A stretch of DNA of 64,000 nucleotides, from contig JAJQCD010000034.1 of NCBI GenBank assembly GCA_021202925.1, forward strand, positions 54,146 through 118,145, given 5' to 3'. This document shows, in pieces, positions 60,716-64,000 of the stretch; the stretch's first letter is position 1; each line of letters starts with the position of its first letter. A program made the position numbers and the translations under genes. This DNA comes from Clostridiales bacterium. Lineage in GTDB: Bacteria; Bacillota; Clostridia; Lachnospirales; Lachnospiraceae. A model generated the notes under the pieces. That model was not told the DNA's origin, made no database searches, and saw only the letters and a list, made by a program, of their open reading frames with translations.

Positions 60716-61696
60716 CTATCCCAGCACTTCTTCTGCTCGTGCTTTATATTCTTTTACTACTTCATCTGGCGAGATCACCCGCATCTGTTTTCCAAACTGA
60801 AACAGCCAGCCCCAGAAGGTAGGGGAAAGCTGGACTTTAACCGTTGCGATGTTCCTGTCTTCAACGGTGGTCATCATATTCACACCTTCTCCGAACCGGT
60901 CATAAACCACTCCGGTCAGGTTCTTTTCAAATTCCAGCGCAACAGTCTTTCGTTCGCCGCCATACATCTTGAATGCCTGTTCCGTGTACTCCGCGACCTG
61001 ACCGCGCAGCTCAACCGCCTTTTCACAGATGTCCTCGTCGATCACTTCCACTGAGTCCATTCGGTCAACTCGATAGTTGGCCGTATTGTCGTGCCTGGAG
61101 CTGTAGACTACAGCATAATAATTATCTTCGTTGTAGACCAGCGCCACTGGCTCCACCACATAATGATGTCCATCCCGACGGTATACACGCTGCCGGTCGA
61201 TATCTATATCAAAGTATCGGAAAATAACTTTTTTCTGCCGCTGGATAGCATCCTCCAGCGCGTCCACGTTATAGTATATATGTTCGTTGCTGTGCTTCCT
61301 GGTGTTGAAGCATACGAGATTACCTTTTAAGATTTCCGCCCGGTGGGTTCCACCGAGACGGGCCAGCTTGTCAATCAATTCCTCGGACTTTTTATCCGTG
61401 ATAAAGCTGGCAGCCTGCACTGCATCGATCAGGATTTTCAATTCTGGGACGGAGAAACTCCTGTCCTCAACATAGTATGCCTTGCTCTTGACCACCCAGG
61501 TTTCCAGGACTTCAATACCCATCTCATTTAAGAGGGCAACATCATGGCTCACAACCCTGCGGTCACAGGGAATGTCATTGCGGATCATATAATCACAAAT
61601 CTGGTTTGTCGTAAGAGGATGTTGCTCATCGGATTCCTGCCGCAGCAATTCCACGAGCTTTACCAGTTTGATTTTTTGCCAGTTTTTCTGAGCCAT
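60716..61696 (-). CDS. WYL-domain regulator of the restriction island
   Basis: A 326-residue HTH-WYL-WCX protein: winged HTH at 1-75 (TTNQICDYMIRNDIPCDRRVVSHDVALLN in outline), a WYL sensor domain about 150-230 (KKVIFRYFDIDIDRQRVYRRDGHHYVVEPVALVYNEDNYYAVV in outline) and a C-terminal WCX extension. Such regulators (BrxR/CapW type) repress defence operons and release them on nucleic-acid or nucleotide signals. It lies 48 bp upstream of hsdR on the same strand and probably controls itself and the whole run. Confidence 0.88.
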   Translation of the reverse strand: MAQKNWQKIKLVKLVELLRQESDEQHPLTTNQICDYMIRNDIPCDRRVVSHDVALLNEMGIEVLETWVVKSKAYYVEDRSFSVPELKILIDAVQAASFITDKKSEELIDKLARLGGTHRAEILKGNLVCFNTRKHSNEHIYYNVDALEDAIQRQKKVIFRYFDIDIDRQRVYRRDGHHYVVEPVALVYNEDNYYAVVYSSRHDNTANYRVDRMDSVEVIDEDICEKAVELRGQVAEYTEQAFKMYGGERKTVALEFEKNLTGVVYDRFGEGVNMMTTVEDRNIATVKVQLSPTFWGWLFQFGKQMRVISPDEVVKEYKARAEEVLG

Positions 61697-61722
61697 TGTC
61701 TACCTCCGCTGTCCTTGATCCT

Positions 61723-61773
61723 GTAAAGTACAAAAACACCTTACATTATACTTGATGCGGATTCAAATTTCAA
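61723..61773 (-). promoter_or_regulatory. promoter and palindrome of the WYL-restriction operon
   Basis: On the minus strand TTGAAA (61768-61773) and TATAAT (61745-61750) are 17 bp apart, with start near 61738. An inverted repeat with arms GTAAAGTAC and CACCTTAC (61723-61744, 5-bp centre) covers the start site. It is the likely WYL operator. Confidence 0.65.
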
Positions 61774-61779
61774 CAAATT

Positions 61780-62040
61780 GCTGTTTGAAATTCACGACAC
61801 TACAAACTTTAGCCGAAAATATAAAGTTGTCCCGAATTCAATCTTAGAAGTTGCTTTGAGATTCACGCATATACGCACAATATGCTGTCGCAACATTTTG
61901 ACGGTTTCTCATCATGTCACAGTCAAAGGATATAGCATAAATCAAATGAGCAAGATGGCGACATGTTCCGCTTGAAAATCTTCTCACCGATAAAATACTT
62001 ACCTGATCTCCATAGAAATAACAGAACAGTATCTTCCACT
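61780..62040. other. stretch without recognisable gene
   Basis: AT-rich sequence upstream of the WYL promoter. Short open frames exist on both strands but none has a ribosome binding site or a recognisable domain. I see no repeats or RNA structure here. Confidence 0.5.
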
Positions 62041-62144
62041 GTATTGTTTTTTCGATGTTTTTTGACAACACCAGCCTGCTTTTTTTACTGTCCATTCTCC
62101 GGAGAATATGCTATACTTCTCATCAAAGAAAGAGAAGGTGACGC

Positions 62145-62253
62145 CATGTCAAAACAATATCATTTTTACGGTTGGGAAACCGCAACAATCCCTGCAGTTA
62201 CGGATCAGTACACAGGCATCCGCACGGAAATGAAGGGAGGCTGGCAGTTATGA
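62145..62253 (+). pseudogene. YunG-like gene, truncated after 27 codons
   Basis: MSKQYHFYGWETATIPAVTD and YTGIRT match the start of the intact gene at 33744; the promoter TATACT and ribosome binding region are also conserved. The rest of the gene is deleted and the frame ends at EMKGGWQL, overlapping the AlkZ-like start. Confidence 0.75.
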
Positions 62254-62930
62254 GCGACAGGTTGGATTTCATCATAAAGACAAAAGAAGATTTGATTGCC
62301 GTTGTTCACCGGGTCGGTTTCCTTCCACTGTTCCGGAACTCTCTCCCCGGCTTTTCTGTGGAAGATCACGTCGATCCATCGGTATGGTTTACCGATGAGC
62401 CCGGCGTGTGGGAGTGGAAAGGCCCGGTCATTCAGGAAGCAGGCTGTGCTTATGGAAAATTTTTTGAGAACAAGGCAGCGTTCATCAGCGCGGAGTGGTT
62501 CCCGGATTTTGCGAATTACCGCCGGGATGGTTATGACTTCGACGCACGTTTTGATGACGAGCTGGCTTCCTACAAAGATAAACAGCTTTTTGATCTGCTG
62601 GATGCCCGCGCACCGGTGCTTTCCAAAACGCTGAAACGGGATGGCAATTATAAAAAAGGCGGCGCGACCGGCTTCGATACATCCATCAATCGACTTCAGG
62701 CGCAGGGCTATGTGATCATCAGCAATTTCGTTTATCTGACAGACCGCCACGGAAAAGAATACGGCTGGGGCGTTGCGGAGTATTCCACTCCAGAGAAATT
62801 TTTCGGAGACGCATTCACATCCGCAGTGTATCAGCGCGAACCGGCAGAATCTTATCAGCGAATGTTTAATTATTTCCACGAGATTTTGCCCGACGTTCCC
62901 GACAAGGCTCTGCGGAAATTTCTCAGGTAA
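62250..62930 (+). CDS. AlkZ-related protein
   Basis: The start at 62250 overlaps the truncated YunG frame (TTATGA) and follows GGGAGG. The 226-residue product (WFTDEPGVWEWKGPVIQEAG, CAYGKFFENKAAFISAEWFP, TGFDTSINRLQAQGYVIISN, HGKEYGWGVAEYSTPEKFFG) resembles proteins annotated as AlkZ-related, small relatives of winged-helix glycosylases. The assignment rests on motif recognition only. Two damaged copies exist at 34.2 and 29.4 kb. Confidence 0.6.
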   Translation: MSDRLDFIIKTKEDLIAVVHRVGFLPLFRNSLPGFSVEDHVDPSVWFTDEPGVWEWKGPVIQEAGCAYGKFFENKAAFISAEWFPDFANYRRDGYDFDARFDDELASYKDKQLFDLLDARAPVLSKTLKRDGNYKKGGATGFDTSINRLQAQGYVIISNFVYLTDRHGKEYGWGVAEYSTPEKFFGDAFTSAVYQREPAESYQRMFNYFHEILPDVPDKALRKFLR

Positions 62931-62935
62931 CATAA

Positions 62936-63072
62936 AAGAATGACCTTTTTCATCCGTTCATAGCGGTTAGACGCATAACAGTATGATACAATTGGCAGCA
63001 TTCCCTGTGTGATCCCCTGATTGATAGCATACGCAATAGAATCTATTTTACGAACAATCCCAATTCCTGCAA
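62936..63072 (-). pseudogene. MATE transporter fragment
   Basis: About 45 codons encode AGIGIVRKIDSIAYAINQGI and TQGMLPIVSYCYASNRYERM. This is the conserved loop and helix of the second half of MATE exporters. No other part of the gene is nearby. Confidence 0.6.
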
Positions 63073-63163
63073 TTAAATGCGCAAGTTATGAGTCAGGAAC
63101 TGGTTGACAGCAGGTCTTATGCGGCAGCCGTCCAGAATATTTTTCATATCCTCAACCTTGAAG
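63073..63163 (-). pseudogene. aldo/keto reductase fragment
   Basis: FKVEDMKNILDGCRIRPAVNQ matches the strand carrying the P-x-x-NQ substrate/NADPH region of aldo/keto reductases; it stops soon after. Its C-terminal Fe-S tail type is found separately at 30.8 kb. Confidence 0.5.
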
Positions 63164-63166
63164 TTA

Positions 63167-63922
63167 TTATTTCAAAACACCGTACTGCTTGTCGGTAACA
63201 GCTTCCAGCCATTCATTGGAACTATTTTCGCCGGGAACCTCTACTGCCAGATGGCTGAACCAGCTGTCAGGTGCGGCTCCATGCCAGTGCTTCACGCCGA
63301 CAGGAATGTTGATGCAGTCGCCCGCTTTCATTTCCACAGCTTCCTTGTCCCACTCCTGATAGTATCCACGTCCGGCCACACAGATTAAGATCTGGCCGCC
63401 GCCCTTGTCAGCGTGATGGATATGCCAGTTGTTGCGGCAGCCCGGCTCGAAGGTCACATTGAAAATGCCGACCTGACTGGTAGATACAGGAGCAAGATAA
63501 CTCTGGCCGATAAAATACTGCGCAAAGGCGTCATTCGGTGCACCGATAGGGAAGACCATCTCAGCGGCATGCGCCTCTTTGGCATCAGCCGGAACATCGT
63601 CTTCTGCCCAAACCTCCTTTGCCATGTAAAAGACCGCCCATCCCTTCGGCCAACCCACATAAAATGCCGCGTGAGTGATGATCGCAGCGATCTCCTTCCT
63701 TGTCACACCGGCTTTTTTCGCATTTTCCAGATGGTATTTCAGGGAAGAATCTGTTATACCGGAAGACATCAGTGCAACGACTGTAATGATGCAGCGTGTC
63801 TTGTGGTCAATGTCCTGGTTGTTCCAATCTTCGCCAAAAAGAATATCGTCATTAAAGTGCGCAAAATCCGGCGCAAATTCTCCAAGGGTATTCCGTCCTG
63901 CTGTCTGTACGATTTTTTCCAT
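63167..63922 (-). CDS. carboxymuconolactone decarboxylase-like / cupin fusion
   Basis: The ATG at 63922 follows AGGAGATTTTGAAC; a TTG two codons upstream is less likely. The 251-residue product has an AhpD/CMD-like domain (about 20-105; DHKTRCIITVVALMSSGITD, THAAFYVGWPKGWAVFYMAK) and a C-terminal cupin (about 145-235; NNWHIHHADKGGGQILICVAGRGYYQEWG in outline, and the late PVGVKHWHGA histidines). The CMD part lacks the CxxC of AhpD peroxidases. Such fusions are widespread in gut anaerobes; function unknown. Confidence 0.85.
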   Translation of the reverse strand: MEKIVQTAGRNTLGEFAPDFAHFNDDILFGEDWNNQDIDHKTRCIITVVALMSSGITDSSLKYHLENAKKAGVTRKEIAAIITHAAFYVGWPKGWAVFYMAKEVWAEDDVPADAKEAHAAEMVFPIGAPNDAFAQYFIGQSYLAPVSTSQVGIFNVTFEPGCRNNWHIHHADKGGGQILICVAGRGYYQEWDKEAVEMKAGDCINIPVGVKHWHGAAPDSWFSHLAVEVPGENSSNEWLEAVTDKQYGVLK

Positions 63923-64000
63923 GTTCAAAATCTCCTGCTAAAAATATTGTAACTATTCAGAACCCCCATACTGAAAGATATAGTCAGGGTTCCCTGCAAA

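Noticed and set aside
61844-62095. 83-codon minus-strand frame upstream of the WYL gene
   Set aside because: No ribosome binding site, no recognisable domain; it also overlaps the conserved upstream region of the YunG copy.

Overview
The window reads as a chromosomal segment of a low- to mid-GC Gram-positive anaerobe, most likely a gut Lachnospiraceae/Clostridia relative. The basis is family content (EFR1-type ferredoxin flavoproteins, DUF1848, class M sirtuin, EF-like TRAP and SLC13 carriers, WYL-controlled restriction genes), Gram-positive style AGGAGG ribosome binding sites, and near-consensus TTGACA-N17-TATAAT promoters. No rRNA, tRNA or CRISPR array was seen.

1-26 kb is an orderly, GC-richer core. 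It starts with a truncated pdxS, then tcdA, a DUF2318 lipoprotein and a tri-modular HMA-SafE-cupredoxin membrane protein. Next is a sulfur/thiol block: a LysR gene, a divergent ATP-grasp ligase plus glutamate-cysteine ligase pair, and an opposing operon metQ-metN-metI-M20 peptidase-PLP C-S lyase-[4Fe-4S] protein. A 15-bp ATA-N9-TAT box lies about 65 bp upstream of the likely start site of both transcription units, so one LysR protein probably controls both. An esterase-GntR operon and a TRAP transporter plus SGNH hydrolase follow; both promoters carry a CTAACATGTT operator. Then come an SLC13 carrier, an UlaG-like hydrolase, a LysR gene and a ferrosome-like operon (26-residue microprotein, DUF6110-like protein, P1B ATPase lacking the CPC motif). 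An rlmI-like methyltransferase is divergent from it, with a matching palindrome in each promoter.

26-48 kb is an AT-richer accessory stretch full of small redox genes (nitroreductases, PNPOx, flavin reductase, YjbR, EFR1) and gene debris. The debris includes a group II intron domain V, SIR2, flavodoxin, relaxase, LysR, HxlR, DUF1810, sortase B, aldo/keto reductase, RecD2 and AlkZ-like fragments. Several breakpoints coincide with 3-6 bp direct repeats. Embedded in it is an FMN-riboswitch-led operon: PNPOx-ferredoxin, macrodomain with an in-frame amber codon, class M sirtuin, DUF1848. Two further units are a LysR/PhzF/MFS unit and a Fic protein with a repeated operator.

48-62 kb is a defence and repair island on the minus strand. 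It holds a frameshifted recD2 fused to a DUF4186 domain, then a co-directional run WYL regulator-hsdR-hsdM-hsdS-mcrB-mcrC. mcrB is broken by a perfect 13-bp tandem duplication whose loss would restore the frame exactly, so the McrBC arm looks switchable. The last 2 kb hold an AlkZ-like gene behind a truncated YunG gene (the mirror image of the copy at 34 kb), MATE and aldo/keto reductase remnants, and a CMD-cupin gene.
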